Positions 10,385 to 21,659 of a DNA stretch of 64,000 nt are shown one piece after another (the first letter of the stretch is position 1; each line of letters begins with the position of its first letter). The position numbers and the translations under genes are program-made. The stretch is taken from assembly GCF_905171765.1 (NCBI RefSeq), contig NC_053390.1, positions 515,058,852 to 515,122,851 on the forward strand, read 5' to 3'. A model generated the notes under the pieces. It searched no databases. It was not told the DNA's origin and saw only the letters and a list, made by a program, of their open reading frames with translations. Source of the DNA: Bufo bufo (lineage: Eukaryota; Chordata; Amphibia; Anura; Bufonidae).

Positions 10385-12466
10385 CAGAGGAGGGCTTATT
10401 TTGCAGACCAATTCTTTTGCCCGCCCATTTTTCAAAGCCCCCTTCATATTAAAAAATGCGGCACGCGGAGCTTGCTGCGCCGATTCTTTTGCCTGGCCAT
10501 TTCTAAAAGCCCTGTAGGAATGGAAAAAAAATTTGCAATTTTTTTTGCCCCATCCATTATTAAAAGCCCCTCCTACATATAATAGGCCACTCCCAACAAA
10601 CATTGTACAGCTGAAATTCAATTGTTGAGGTCTGTCTCTACACATCATACGGAGAGGGGAGGGCATGTCCTAGCTGCACTGCCTGCTTCACATTATACAA
10701 TAAACAGCAGGCTACAGCCAGGAAGCTCCTCCGCTTTCCTCCCTCCCAGATCCTGCTCAAGGCTTGTGGTCCGCACCACCATCTGCCACTGGCCCGTGGC
10801 CTGCTGCACCCTTTGGCCGTCCTCACCCAGCTCTGAATGCTCCTTCTGCAAATGGCAGGGGGAGGAACCGGAGCATCTCATCAACTACATAGCGCCCCAT
10901 ACCTCTTACATCCAGTGATGTCACCTTTGTTGTAGACTCTCTTTCTCATCTTCTCCATTCAGACCAGACCGCCCTGATGATTTTTCATCCATCTCCCGTC
11001 TCTGCAGAGATTGACAAACAGACATTAGTTTCCCACATTTCCATCATCTTCTGAACACCCTTTTCTGCCACTTCCAATACTACACTGCAGAAACAGTCCC
11101 CTTGAAAATACTACTTGCCCACAAATAGTGCCCCCTTCGACAATTATTGGCACACAGTGTTTTAAAAAATAACTGCGCCCAGACACTAATAGTATAAAGA
11201 TAATGTCCCCCCAAAAAAATTGCGCTAAGCTAATACTATGCCAGGGTGCCCCCCAAAGTAACAGTGCTCCCCAAAATCCCACCAATAGAAATAATTATCT
11301 GCCAGAGCACACTTAGTAGTAATAATGCCCCTATAGTGCCCATACTTGTAATCATGTTCCTCATAGCCCCCCAGTAGAAGTAAAGCTCCGCATAATACCC
11401 CCTAGTAGTAATAATTCTCCCTATAATATGATAGTACATGAAATACCCCCGCTTAGTGCCCGCAGTTGAGCTAATGTCCCCATAATGTATGCCAGTATAA
11501 AATACTCCTATATAGTGCCCCAGTAAATTCCCTCATAGTGCTCATCTCCCCCTTCCCCATAGTGTCCCCCATAATATGCCAGTAAAAAAATGCCCCTTCT
11601 TAGTGCCGCCAGCAAATGCTCTTATAGTGCTCCTCTCCCCCATAATGTGCCAGTAAAAAATACCCCTTCTTAGTGCCATCAGATGCCCCAATAGTGCTCC
11701 ACTCCTCCATAGTGCCCCCAAATAATGCCCCATAGTACTGCTCTCCCCTACAGTGCCTCCCATAATGTGCCAGTAAAAAATGCCCGCTTAGTGCTACCAG
11801 ATGCCATAGTGTCCCCCATAATGTGCCAATAAAAAAGGCCCTTTTAGAGCCACCACTTCCCCATAGTGCCCCCAAATAATTCCCCTATAGTGTCAACAGA
11901 TGCCCCATTGTGCCGCTCACCGCTATAGTGCCCCCCATAGTGTGCCAATAAAAAAAGCCCCTTTAGAGCCCCCAGATGCCCCAATAGTGCTCCTCTCGCC
12001 TATGGTGCCCCCCCATAATGTGCCAGTAAGAAATGCCCCCAGAGTGCCACCCCAAAAAAATGGGGCTGTAAGAAATGCCAGATGCCCCCAAAGTGCCAGC
12101 TCCCCCCGCAAAGAAAAAAAATACAAAACACTAATACTTACCTCCATCAGCAGTGATACGATGCAGGCCTCTACTAGCCTGTGTCCCTGCTGTGTGCTGC
12201 CCGGCTCAGGCGGCACGATGATAATGACGTCATCGTGCCGCCTGAGCTGGCCTCTGATAGGCCACAGGCATTATAGCCCCCCCCCCACCACCGATGGCAA
12301 CTTAAACCAGGGCCGCGCCGCCTGTGGTGATAGGCAGTGCGGCCCTGAGGAATTTAAAAAAAATAAAAAATTATTTGTTAAAGAGGGCCCAGCGTCCATT
12401 TTTAACATGCTTTGGGGCGGCCTGGGGGGAAATTGCCTCCCTGCCTTCCGTCCCAGCCCACCCCTG
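10385..12466. mobile_element. Second hAT-like non-autonomous element (CAGGGGTGGGCT ends)
   Basis: Ends CAGAGGAGGGCT (10385) and AGCCCACCCCTG (ending 12466) are imperfect inverted repeats, close to the CAGGGGTGGGC ends of Charlie-like hATs. Flanks GCCGGGGC (10377-10384) and GCGGGGGC (12467-12474) are an 8-bp TSD with one mismatch. Removing it brings the two parts of the hAT-1 C-terminus back into one frame. No transposase frame is recognised inside; the long minus-strand ORFs come from a minisatellite. Confidence 0.7.
11090..12110. repeat. TAGTGCCCCC-type minisatellite
   Basis: Many short degenerate units built on ATAGTGCCCC, AATAATGTGCCAGTAAAAAA and CAGATGCCCC, 20-70 bp apart. It lies inside the hAT-like element 10385-12466. 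Not coding. Confidence 0.7.
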
Positions 12467-12553
12467 GCGGGGGCCATAATTACCCCAAGGAGAACTCTCC
12501 TGTCCACCCAAAATGTGGAAAAACTGACCTTTGTGAAGATGAATCAGGCATGA
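12467..12553 (+). pseudogene. hAT-1 transposase, C-terminal end
   Basis: Reads IITPRRTLLSTQNVEKL then TFVKMNQA and a TGA at 12551-12553. hAT-3 has the matching IIDKRSRLSTANVDKL then TFIKMNQAW at its C-terminus. It follows the right TSD copy of the insertion directly. Confidence 0.8.
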
Positions 12554-12734
12554 ATCAGGCAGGATTTTCAAACACCAGTGCCTGATGCATTAGACTATAT
12601 CATCCATGGTGCCACAACTACACTTTTAAAAAAGAAGCCTGTTTCTTCTGGCTACCTTCTTCAGCTACTATTCTGATGCACTACCATCTTCAGCTGTACT
12701 TCAGCGGTACTGTTATTGCCCCTCACCTACAAAC

Positions 12735-14330
12735 TCAGTCACTGGGCCACTCTGTAGTCTCCTCATGCTGCTGCTACATCACCACTCTGTGGTCTCCTAA
12801 TGCTGCTGCCACTTCAACACTATGTCTCTGGGCCACTCTGTGGTCTCCTCATGCTGCTGCCAGATCAACACTATGTTACTGGGCCACTCTGTGGTCTCAT
12901 CATGCTGCTGTCTATTTACCACTATGTCTCTGGGCCACTCTGTGGTCTCCTCATGCTGCTTCCACTTCACCACTTTGTGGCCTCCTGATGCTGCTTCCAC
13001 CTTAACACTATGTCTCTGGGCCACTCTGTTTTCTACTTATGCTTCTGCCACTTCACCACTTCGTGGTCTCCTCATGCTGCTGCTACCTCAACACTATGTC
13101 ACTGGGCCATTCTGTGGTCTCCTTATGCTGCTGCCACTTCATCACTCTGTGGTCTCCTCATGCTGCTACCACCTCACCACTATGTATTTGGGTCACTCTG
13201 TGGTCTCCTCATGCTGTTGCCACATTATCACTGTGTCAATGGGCCACTCTGTGGTCTCCTCATGCTGCTATCACTTCACCACTCTGTGGTCTCCTCATGC
13301 TGCCACTTCAACACTATGTCTTTGAGCCACTCTGTGGTCTCCTCATGCTGCTGCCACATCACCACTCTGTGGTCTCCTCATACTGCCACCTCACCACTAT
13401 GTCTTTGGGCCACTCTGTGGTCTCCTTATGCTGCTGCCGCATTACCAATATGTCACTGGGCCACTCTGTCGTCTCCTCATGCTGCTAACACTTCACCACT
13501 CTGTGGTCTCCTCATGCTGCTGCTACCTCACCACTATGTCTTTGGGCCACTGTGTGGTCTCCTCATGCTGCTGACACTTCACCACTCTGTGGTCTCCTCA
13601 TGCTGCTGTCACCTCACCACTATGTCTCTGGGCTACTCTGTGGTCTCCTCATGCTGCTGCCACCTCACCACTATGTTACTGGGCCACTCTGTGGTCTCAT
13701 CATGCTTCTGCCACCTCAACACTATGTCTCTGGGCCACTCTGTGGTCTCCTAATGCTGCTGCCGCATTACCAATATGTCACTGGGCCACTCTGTAGTCTT
13801 CTCATGCTGCTACCACTTCACTATTCTGTGGTCTCCTCATGCTTTTGCCACATCACCACTATGTCACTGGGCCACTCTGTGGTCTCCTCATGCTGCTGTT
13901 ATTTCACCACTCTGTGGTCTCCTTATGCTGCTGTCACCTCGCCACTATGTCTCTGGGCTACTCTGTGGTCTCCTCATGCTGCTGCCACATCACCACTCTG
14001 TGGTCTCCCCATGCTGCCGCCACTTCACCACTCTGTGGTCTCCTCATGCTGCTGCCATATCACTATTCTGTGGTCTCCTCATGCTTCGGCTACCTCAACA
14101 TTATGTGTTTGAGCCACTTTGTGGTCTCCTCATGCTGCTGCCACATCACCACTCTGTGGTCTCCTCATGCTGCTGCCACATCACCACTCTGTGGTCTTCT
14201 CATGCTGCTGCCACATCCCCACTATGTCACTGGGCCACTCTGTGGTCTCTTCATGCTGCTGCCACCTCACCACTATGTCATTTGGCCACTCTGTGGACTT
14301 CTCATGCTGTTCCCACCCTCCCCACTTCAT
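12735..14330 (+). repeat. Two-unit minisatellite (35 bp and 51 bp) in the hAT-1 3' region
   Basis: Tandem copies of CTCATGCTGCTGCCAC, TTCACCACT and CTGTGGTCTC. Short units are 35 bp. Long units are 51 bp through an extra 16-bp block, ATGTCTCTGGGCCACT. A few dozen units are present with point variation. The unexpanded counterpart in hAT-2 (about 39210-39330) shows only scattered single copies. Because 35 is not a multiple of 3, long stop-free frames arise in all three forward phases; none is taken as a gene. Confidence 0.9.
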
Positions 14331-14924
14331 GAGTGGGCCACTATTTTGCCTTTTCGGCCTGGTTGACATAATCATTTATTTGACCCTTCTTCTGATCTGT
14401 CAGAAGGAAGGAAAAGTGAGATGCACAATGGATCCTGTCTATTTAGCAGCTGTCAGGCCTGTATGGTCCCATCAAAATTGGCTTATGATTTGGTAGCCAA
14501 AAGCAGGAGTGGGTACAAAACACAGAAGACATGCAAATATTCTATTCACGTGTCATCTGTTTTGGATCCACTCCAGTTTTTTGGGCTTTAGCAATACTGA
14601 TTAGTGTTGAGCTCGAATATTCGAATAGCGAATATTAATCGCAAATATCGTAACTTTGTAAATTCGTGAATATTACGAATATAGTGCTATATATTCGTTA
14701 TATCGAATATTTCGTCATTTTTTAACATCTGAAAACATGATTCCTCCCTGCTTCTTTCTTGTGGGTCAATAAGCCATTGGCCCACAAGCAACTTAAGCAG
14801 GGGGGAATCATGTTTTCATATGGAAAATAAAATGACCAATATTCTAAAAAACAAATACATAGCAATATAGTGAATATATTCGTTATTTTGAATTTTGGCA
14901 TTATTTTTTTCCTATCTGTACAGT

Positions 14925-15093
14925 TGTTCGCATACTCCTCCCCGACAAGCGTCCCCGTCACCATGGGAACGCCTGTGGGTTAGAAAATACCGTCGGATCT
15001 GAGTTTTCCCTGAGATCGTGAAAACTCATATCCGATGGTATATTCTAACCCACAGGCGTTCCCATGGTTACGGGGACGCTTGTCGAGGAGCAG
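14925..15093. repeat. Inverted repeat inside the MITE
   Basis: Arms of about 75 bp, with CTCCTCCCCGACAAGCGTCC on the left and its near-complement on the right, around a loop near CCTGAGATCGT at about 15011. The CCATGGGAACGCCTGTGGG block is present on both arms. Confidence 0.8.
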
Positions 15094-15244
15094 TATGCCA
15101 AAGTGGAATAACAGTACACATTGGAAAAAAAAAGACGAATATTCTAAATAACGAATTTATTCGCTCTATTGCTATAACTTCTTAGTCTTCTAGAATATTA
15201 CGAATATTCTAAAAAACGAAGTTATAGCAATATAGCAAATACTC

Positions 15245-15555
15245 GTAAAATACACATATAGACTGCAATTTAGCTAATATAGTGCTATAGTGATTTTTTT
15301 TATAGTGTACATATTTTCCAAAACTGAAGTTCAGAAGAGGCAAAAAAATTAGACAAAATTTTTTTTTATTATAGCACTATATTAGCTAAATTACAGTCTA
15401 TATGTGTATTTTGCGAATATTCGTAATATTGCTCTAACTTCGTCTTTTAGAATATTCGTAATATTCTAAAAGACGAAGTTATAGCAATATAACGAATATT
15501 CGTAAAATACACATATAGACTGTAATTTAGCTAATATAGTGCTATAATCTTTTTT
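15245..15555. repeat. Three-fold inverted/direct repeat
   Basis: A block containing AAATACACATATAGACTG and TTAGCTAATATAGTGCTATA occurs at 15245-15292 (+), about 15376-15415 (inverted) and about 15505-15545 (+). A central palindrome of CTTCGTCTTTTAGAATATTC lies near 15440-15480. Confidence 0.75.
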
Positions 15556-16086
15556 ATAATATAAGACGAATATTCAATCGAATATTCGCGAAATATCGCT
15601 AAATCGAATATGGCACCTCCCGCTCATCACTAATACTGATGGATTACTGACAAAATGCAGACCGAATGAAGGCGGATGCTCAACAGACAGGATCTGTTTT
15701 TTGGGGTTTATTATTCTGAAGATGGGCAAAATAATCAGTGACGTCAACACAAACTTACTGCTACACCCTCTCCACTCTGTCGAGGGGCTTTACTTGAATA
15801 AGTGTTTAATAGAACAGGTTCTGTAAACATATATGTGGAATCAGCTGATGACGGTGTAAAAGGAGTGCGCTTCTTCTTGACGCTAACATCGACCTGTAAT
15901 GCTGAGTTTACACTGGAGTTATTTGGTCAGTTTGGGCACCGTAACTGCCCAAATAAGTGAAGTGTGCAGTGATTCTAAAAGCGACGCATGTCATGTGCAT
16001 GTCATACTGACTCACAGTATTGTTTCACTACAACATCAGACTCCCTATGCGTGTTACTGCAAGGCACAGTGTTCTACACCACTATA

Positions 16087-17647
16087 CAGGGAGTGCAGAA
16101 TTATTAGGCAAGTTGTATTTTTGAGGATTAATTTTATTATTGAACAACAACCATGTTCTCAATGAACCCAAAAAACTCATTAATATCAAAGCTGAATATT
16201 TTTGGAAGTAGTTTTTAGTTTGTTTTTAGTTTTAGCTATTTTAGGGGGATATCTGTGTGTGCAGGTGACTATTACTGTGCATAATTATTAGGCAACTTAA
16301 CAAAAAACAAATATATACCCATTTCAATTATTTATTTTTACCAGTGAAACCAATATAACATCTCAACATTCACAAATATACATTTCTGACATTCAAAAAC
16401 AAAACAAAAACAAATCAGTGACCAATATAGCCACCTTTCTTTGCAAGGACACTCAAAAGCCTGCCATCCATGGATTCTGTCAGTGTTTTGATCTGTTCAC
16501 CATCAACATTGCGTGCAGCAGCAACCACAGCCTCCCAGACACTGTTCAGAGAGGTGTACTGTTTTCCCTCCTTGTAAATCTCACATTTGATGATGGACCA
16601 CAGGTTCTCAATGGGGTTCTGATCAGGTGAACAAGGAGGCCATGTCATTAGATTTTCTTCTTTTATACCCTTTCTTGCCAGCCACGCTGTGGAGTACTTG
16701 GACGCGTGTGATGGAGCATTGTCCTGCATGAAAATCATGTTTTTCTTGAAGGATGCAGACTTCTTCCTGTACCACTGCTTGAAGAAGGTGTCTTCCAGAA
16801 ACTGGCAGTAGGACTGGGAGTTGAGCTTGACTCCATCTTCAACCCAAAAAGGCCCCACAAGCTCATCTTTGATGATACCAGCCCAAACCAGTACTCCACC
16901 TCCACCTTGCTGGCGTCTGAGTCGGACTGGAGCTCTCTGCCCTTTACCAATCCAGCCACGGGCCCATCCATCTGGCCCATCAAGACTCACTCTCATTTCA
17001 TCAGTCCATAAAACCTTAGAAAAATCAGTCTTGAGATATTTCTTGGCCCAGTCTTGACGTTTCAGCTTGTGTGTCTTGTTCAGTGGTGGTCGTCTTTCAG
17101 CCTTTCTTACCTTGGCCATGTCTGAGTATTGCACACCTTGTGCTTTTGGGCACTCCAGTGATGTTGCAGCTCTGAAATATGGCCAAACTGGTGGCAAGTG
17201 GCATCTTGGCAGCTGCACGCTTGACTTTTCTCAGTTCATGGGCAGTTATTTTGCGCCTTGGTTTTTCCACACGCTTCTTGCGACCCTGTTGACTATTTTG
17301 AATGAAACGCTTGATTGTTCGATGATCACGCTTCAGAAGCTTTGCAATTTTAAGAGTGCTGCATCCCTCTGCAAGATATCTCACTATTTTTGACTTTTCT
17401 GAGCCTTTCAAGTCCTTCTTTTGACCCATTTTGCCAAAGGAAAGGAAGTTGCCTAATAATTATGCACACCTAATATAGGGTGTTGATGTCATTAGACCAC
17501 ACCCCTTCTCATTACAGAGATGCACATCACCTAACATGCTTAATTGGTAGTAGGCTTTCGAGCCTATACAGCTTGGAGTAAGACAACATGCATAAAGAGG
17601 ATGATGTGGTCAAAATACTCATTTGCCTAATAATTCTGCACTCCCTG
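16087..17647 (-). mobile_element. Tc1-like transposon (DD37E spacing)
   Basis: Inverted ends CAGGGAGTGCAGAATTATTA sit between TA dinucleotides (16085-16086 and 17648-17649), the Tc1/mariner target. The 1561-bp length is normal for the group. It carries one transposase gene on the minus strand with a single frameshift, and is inserted in the 3' region of hAT-1. Confidence 0.9.
16415..17429 (-). pseudogene. Tc1-like transposase, one frameshift
   Basis: Starts at the minus-strand ATG at 17429 (MGQKKDLKGSEKSKIVRYL). The first about 100 residues carry the helix-turn-helix region (LKIAKLLKRDHRTIKRFI). Near 17118 one base is missing, and the frame continues in the ORF ending at 16415 with the catalytic blocks VLWTDE, MQDNAPSH and PDQNPIENLW. 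I count 37 residues between the second Asp and the Glu, a DD37E arrangement rather than the DD34E of classical Tc1. DD37E has been reported for the TRT group in vertebrates; assignment from spacing alone is tentative. It cuts and pastes the 1.56-kb element around it. Only one lesion is visible, so the copy is young. Confidence 0.85.
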
Positions 17648-17787
17648 TACAGGCTCTCTGCAGACAGGAAATAGCTGTTTTTTTTAACGTGATTCGCCAC
17701 AAGTAAATTCGGATTGAATCAAATCTTTTCTGAAAATTCGTCGAACTGATCAAATTTTTGAGAAATTTGCTCATCTCTAATTATTAC

Positions 17788-19502
17788 ATTCACAATATTG
17801 ACCCAGCATGTGTTTCCCTGGTTCTTCTTTTTATATTTGAGACCACCTTCTATATTATTTCATTATTTGATGTAGTTGGGATGTTAAGAATTTCTATATT
17901 CTGGTTATATAGTGCCATTTCATAAGAGAAAACTATTGAAATTTATAAATATTCAGGAAAATTGGATCTTTCACACAAAGAACGATAAGTGCCCCTCTTT
18001 GACCATCCAAAAAGTTGGGAGGTATGTTGTGTGTCCAAGTAAAACACTAGTGTCACATTTAGGGCATTTCTAAAACCAGAAAGCACAGCAAAATAATAAG
18101 AGGGCTTACCTTTCACACTGGCACATGATGGGCACAACATACTGGGCACTGAAACGGCATATCTATGGAAAAATTTGAATTTTCACCTTGGTACATTATG
18201 TTTTTTTTCTTTTTAAATGGGGCCTCTTTTTGGGGGAGAGGGGGGCTTTTTTTTACTTCACCTCAGAGCCTCTACATTTATGGGCCAGTGCAATATAAAT
18301 CAAACTCAGCATCAAATGCACATAGTACTCTTTTTCTTCTGAACCCTTCAGTGTGCCCAAACAGCAGTTTATGACCACAAAGGGCGTACTGTCGTACTCT
18401 GGGAAAATTATGTAACAATATTAGGGGTGCTTTTTCTCCTATTACCACTTATGTAGATGAAACATTTGAGAATAAATCAGGCTCCAGGCTGTCATGGTAA
18501 CAATCGGAGCCCTGTGATTTCAATGCAGGGAGTCCCTTCCCTCTGCCTAACCTCACAGATGGTAAGATCTCTATTGACTGCGGCATCTGAAGGGTCAAAT
18601 TACCGGTTTTGCCATCATCGCCAAATTTGGTTATTGCGGCCTGGTTTCTGCTGTATTATACAGCTGGCTCCCGCTACATATGGAGCGGGCTCGGCAGGCA
18701 AGGGCTTAAATATTCTCACATCCTAAAAAAAATAATTACATTTATTGCCAACATAAAAGAGACATATGGTGAATGTTAATGAATAACTATTTTGTGAAAT
18801 ATCACTATTTGTCTTAAAAGCAGAGAAATTCAAATTTAGAAAACTGTTATTTTTTCAAATTTTCCGTAAATTTTGCTTTTTTTTTTTAAGGTAAAACATA
18901 TCGACCCAAATTTTCCACTAAACATAAAGTACAATTTGTCACTAAAAACAATCTCAAAATCATTTGGATAAGTAAAAGCTTAGACTCTGTCAGGAAGGTG
19001 AAACTTGGCTGTGTCTTGAAGGGATTTAATACATTTCATCCGACCTTGAAATTTTGCATGGAACTTGAGATGTGAAATCACCAGTCTTCCCCAATTATGT
19101 ATGATCAATCAGTTGTCAGTTGTCTACACTCTTACATTTATCAAAATACCTGTCATCCTGACATTAATCCTCTGTCTACAAGTTGCAGTGACGTGATAAC
19201 GTTTCCATTTATCACATGCTGTTGAGTTTTGCTTTGATTCCTTTATTGTTCTTGAACCAGTCTGAAGAATAACCTGTATAGCCACTAGATGTCAGCACAT
19301 TTCATAATTTATCGTTAACCAGTTAAAGACCACGATAATTTTGGTCTTCAGGACCAGGCAAAGTTTTGCCATTTTTTAACTGCTATAACTTTTTTTTGCT
19401 ATCAGCACAATTTTTGCGGAGTAATTATTTTAGGATTAATGTAAGTTGCTGATAATATTTTTATAGACATAATTTACGATTTTATTTGAATCTTTAGGCT
19501 TT
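17788..19502. other. Intergenic stretch without a recognised gene
   Basis: No convincing coding region. It contains poly-T runs and a segment (about 18450-18720) that looks like dispersed repeat DNA, with palindromic CAGCTGGCTCCCGC-type sequence. TTAACCAGTTAAAGACC at 19316 resembles the end of a TTAA-target element, but no partner end was found. Confidence 0.4.
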
Positions 19503-19985
19503 GGCCCCTTGCATACGAGCATGTCTAGATTAGGTCAGGATGCGTTGTGGATGCGTTCAGTGAAAAATGCACTATTTTGCAAACAAGTCCATTCAGTTTT
19601 GTTTCCAATCGTGTTTAGTTGTTCAGTTTTTATTGCGCTAGTGCAATGCGATTTATTGCGTTTTGCATACGCGTGATAAAAAACTGAATGCTTACAAGTA
19701 ACATCTCTTAGCAACCATCCGTGAAAATCACATCGCATCTGCACTAGCTTGCGGGTGCAATGAGATTTTCACACAGCCCCATTCACTTCTATGGGGCCAG
19801 CATTGCGTGAATATTGCAGAATATAGAATATGCTGCGATTTTCACACAACGCAAAAGTGATGCGTGAAAAACATTTCTCATGTACACAGCCCCATTGAAA
19901 TGAATGGGTCCGATTCCGTGCGGGCGCAATACGTTCGCATCACGCATTGCACCTGCACGGAATACTTGCTTGTGTAAAAAGGGCC
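19503..19985. repeat. MITE-like inverted-end repeat
   Basis: Ends GGCCCCTTGCATACGAGCAT and AAGCAAGT...GGGCC-type sequence on the opposite strand are imperfect inverted repeats. The body is rich in GCGTG/CACGC and ATTGCG motifs and has two CAGCCCCATT blocks (19774 and 19889). No ORF of note; no clear TSD. Confidence 0.5.
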
Positions 19986-20583
19986 TTAAAGTTTAAAAAG
20001 TCAATAATCTTTCACTGTGAGGGATCTGATATTCGGCTGTCAGCTAAAGCCCACACCTTAAATATACAATGGGGCACACTTTAGAAACCTGGACTTTAAC
20101 CTATTAAATCACCATGATGTAACTGTACATCATAGATAGACTTGCATTAATAGGGTTTTCTGAGACAATTAAAAAATCATGTCATATTCACCCTTTTCTC
20201 CAGTATGATTTCCTACAGAGCTGGTCTAGTCCTCCTTTCACCACATTACAGTGTAATGGAAAAGCTAACCCACAACAGTCAGAGTACCATAAATTTTTGT
20301 GCTGTTATAAATACAGTAGGTGGTCCCAGTCCTTAAATTCATGCCAATGAATATATAAACGGTGCAGTTTTAAGATGGTTGTCCAAGTGATTGGGCAACC
20401 CATTGTTTGGTGTCCAGCAGTAAAAAATGGTCAGGGACCCTGTAGAGAGGATAGAATTTGCTTCTATCTTCTCTTCTTGCACATGCACAACAATTGTGTG
20501 CGGTGTATAGTATAGAGGCAGCAGAATTGTATCAAGAGGTTGTTGCTGGGTCTAATTAAACCCAGCACAGCCCTAAAAGAGGC
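19986..20583. other. No recognised feature
   Basis: About 600 bp of unremarkable sequence; no long frame, no terminal repeats identified. Confidence 0.4.
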
Positions 20584-20737
20584 TAGTGTTGGGCTCGAAT
20601 ATTCGAATAGCGAACATTATTTACGAATATCGGCACTTCGAGAATTCACGAATATTTAGAATATAGTGATATATATTCGTAATTTCGAATATTCTAGATT
20701 TTATTTTTCAACAGTAACATCCCTTCTTGCTTGTGGG

Positions 20738-20824
20738 CCAATAAGATGGCTGCAATGTCTTTGTCTGAGCTTAGCAACATCCCTAGCATCCAATAGGAAA
20801 GTTGCCTACACCTTACTATATAAG
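20738..20824 (+). promoter_or_regulatory. Promoter-like block in the hAT MITE
   Basis: CCAAT at 20738-20742 and 20790-20794, TATA-like ACTATATAAG at 20815-20824. Same arrangement as the minus-strand block at 1790-1879. Confidence 0.45.
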
Positions 20825-20873
20825 AACCTCCCCAGCAGCCCTCGTATGCAGTATTTTGCAGATCTGAGAGAGA

Positions 20874-21659
20874 CATAGAAACATAGAATGTGTCGGCAGA
20901 TAAGAACCATTTGGCCCATCTAGTCTGCCCAATATATCTGAATCCTATGAATAGTCCCTGGCCCTATCTTATATGAAGGATAGCCTTATGCCTATCCCAT
21001 GCATGCTTAAACTCCTCCACTGTATTTGCAGCTACCACTTCTGCAGGAAGGCTATTCCATGCATCCACTACTCTCTCAGTAAAGTAATACTTCCTTATAT
21101 TACTTTTAAACCTATACCCCTCTAATTTAAAACTGTGTCCTCTTGTGGTAGTTTTTCTTCTTTTAAATATGCTCTCCTCCTTTACCGAGTTGATTCCCTT
21201 TATGTATTTAAAAGTTTCTATCATATCCCCTCTGTCTCTTCTTTCTTTCAAGCTATACATATTAAGGTCCTTTAACCTTTCCTGGTAAGTTTTATCCTTC
21301 AATCCATCTACTAGTTTAGTAGCTCTTCTCTGAACTCTCTCTAGAGTATCTATATCCTTCTGGAGATATGGCCTCCAGTACTGCGCACAATTCTCCAAGT
21401 GAGGTCTCACCAGTGTTCTGTACAGCGGCATAAGCACTTCACTCTTTCTACTGCTTATACCTCTCCCTATACATCCAAGCATTCTGCTGGCATTTCGTGC
21501 TGCTCTATTACATTGTCTTCCCACCTTTAAGTCTTCTGAAATAATTACTCCTAAATCCCTTTCCTCAGATACTGAGGTCAGGACTGTGTCAAATATTCTA
21601 TATTCTGCCCTTGGGTTTTTACGCCCCAGGTACATTATCTTGCACTTATCCACATAATA
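20874..21659 (-). mobile_element. 5'-truncated CR1-type LINE
   Basis: Minus-strand element with the C-terminal part of an RT ORF and a short 3' UTR at 20880-20960 (minus-strand GCAGACTAGATGGGCC and TTCTTATCTGCC). It interrupts the MITE between GATCTGAGAGAGACA and CAGCAGTGTTATTGCTG, sequences that adjoin in the relative at 1157-2039 apart from small changes. Confidence 0.75.
20964..21653 (-). pseudogene. C-terminal fragment of a LINE reverse transcriptase (ORF2)
   Basis: A 229-residue open frame with no internal stop: DKCKIMYLGRKNP, ERDLGVIISEDLKV, LMPLYRTLVRPHLENCAQYW, LERVQRRATKLVDGL and VVDAWNSLPAEVV. These are the post-catalytic RT and C-terminal blocks shared by CR1/Rex1/Jockey-like LINEs. 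The catalytic YADD region and endonuclease are missing through 5' truncation. It begins exactly at the truncation point, so the ATG is fortuitous. It is open throughout, so the insertion is fairly recent. Confidence 0.8.

Larger units (their letters stand above)
14602..15632. mobile_element. hAT MITE with nested fold-backs
   Basis: Ends TAGTGTTGAGC and GCTCATCACTA. Perfect 8-bp TSD ATACTGAT at 14594-14601 and 15633-15640. It is inserted in the hAT-1 3' region. The body is AT-rich with many GAATATTCG motifs and contains the two inverted-repeat systems listed next. Confidence 0.85.
94..17779 (+). mobile_element. hAT-1: decayed autonomous hAT (ZBED-type) transposon, heavily nested
   Basis: The ends read TAGAGATGAGCA at 94 and its inverse TTGCTCATCTCTA at 17779. 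They are flanked by 8-bp direct repeats ATTACTAC (86-93) and ATTATTAC (17780-17787), one mismatch, which fits the 8-bp TSD of the hAT superfamily. Transposase pieces lie in order on the + strand: N-terminus, BED finger, RNase-H-like core, dimerisation domain and C-terminus. They are separated by later insertions listed here as separate features. The 5' and 3' untranslated parts match those of the copy at about 22560-45545, so the two are one family. The 17.7-kb length is mostly inserted DNA. No intact reading frame survives. Confidence 0.85.

Noticed and set aside
11025..12216. Minus-strand ORFs with repeated GALWG-type peptides
   Set aside because: Translation of the TAGTGCCCCC minisatellite; no domain and no start context.
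12735..14330. CRISPR-like array
   Set aside because: Units are directly adjacent with no unique spacers, degenerate, and in a vertebrate-type transposon.
12676..14496. Several overlapping ORFs of 109-247 codons on the plus strand
   Set aside because: They are the three reading phases of the 35/51-bp minisatellite. The same sequence is open in every forward phase, which a real gene would not be.
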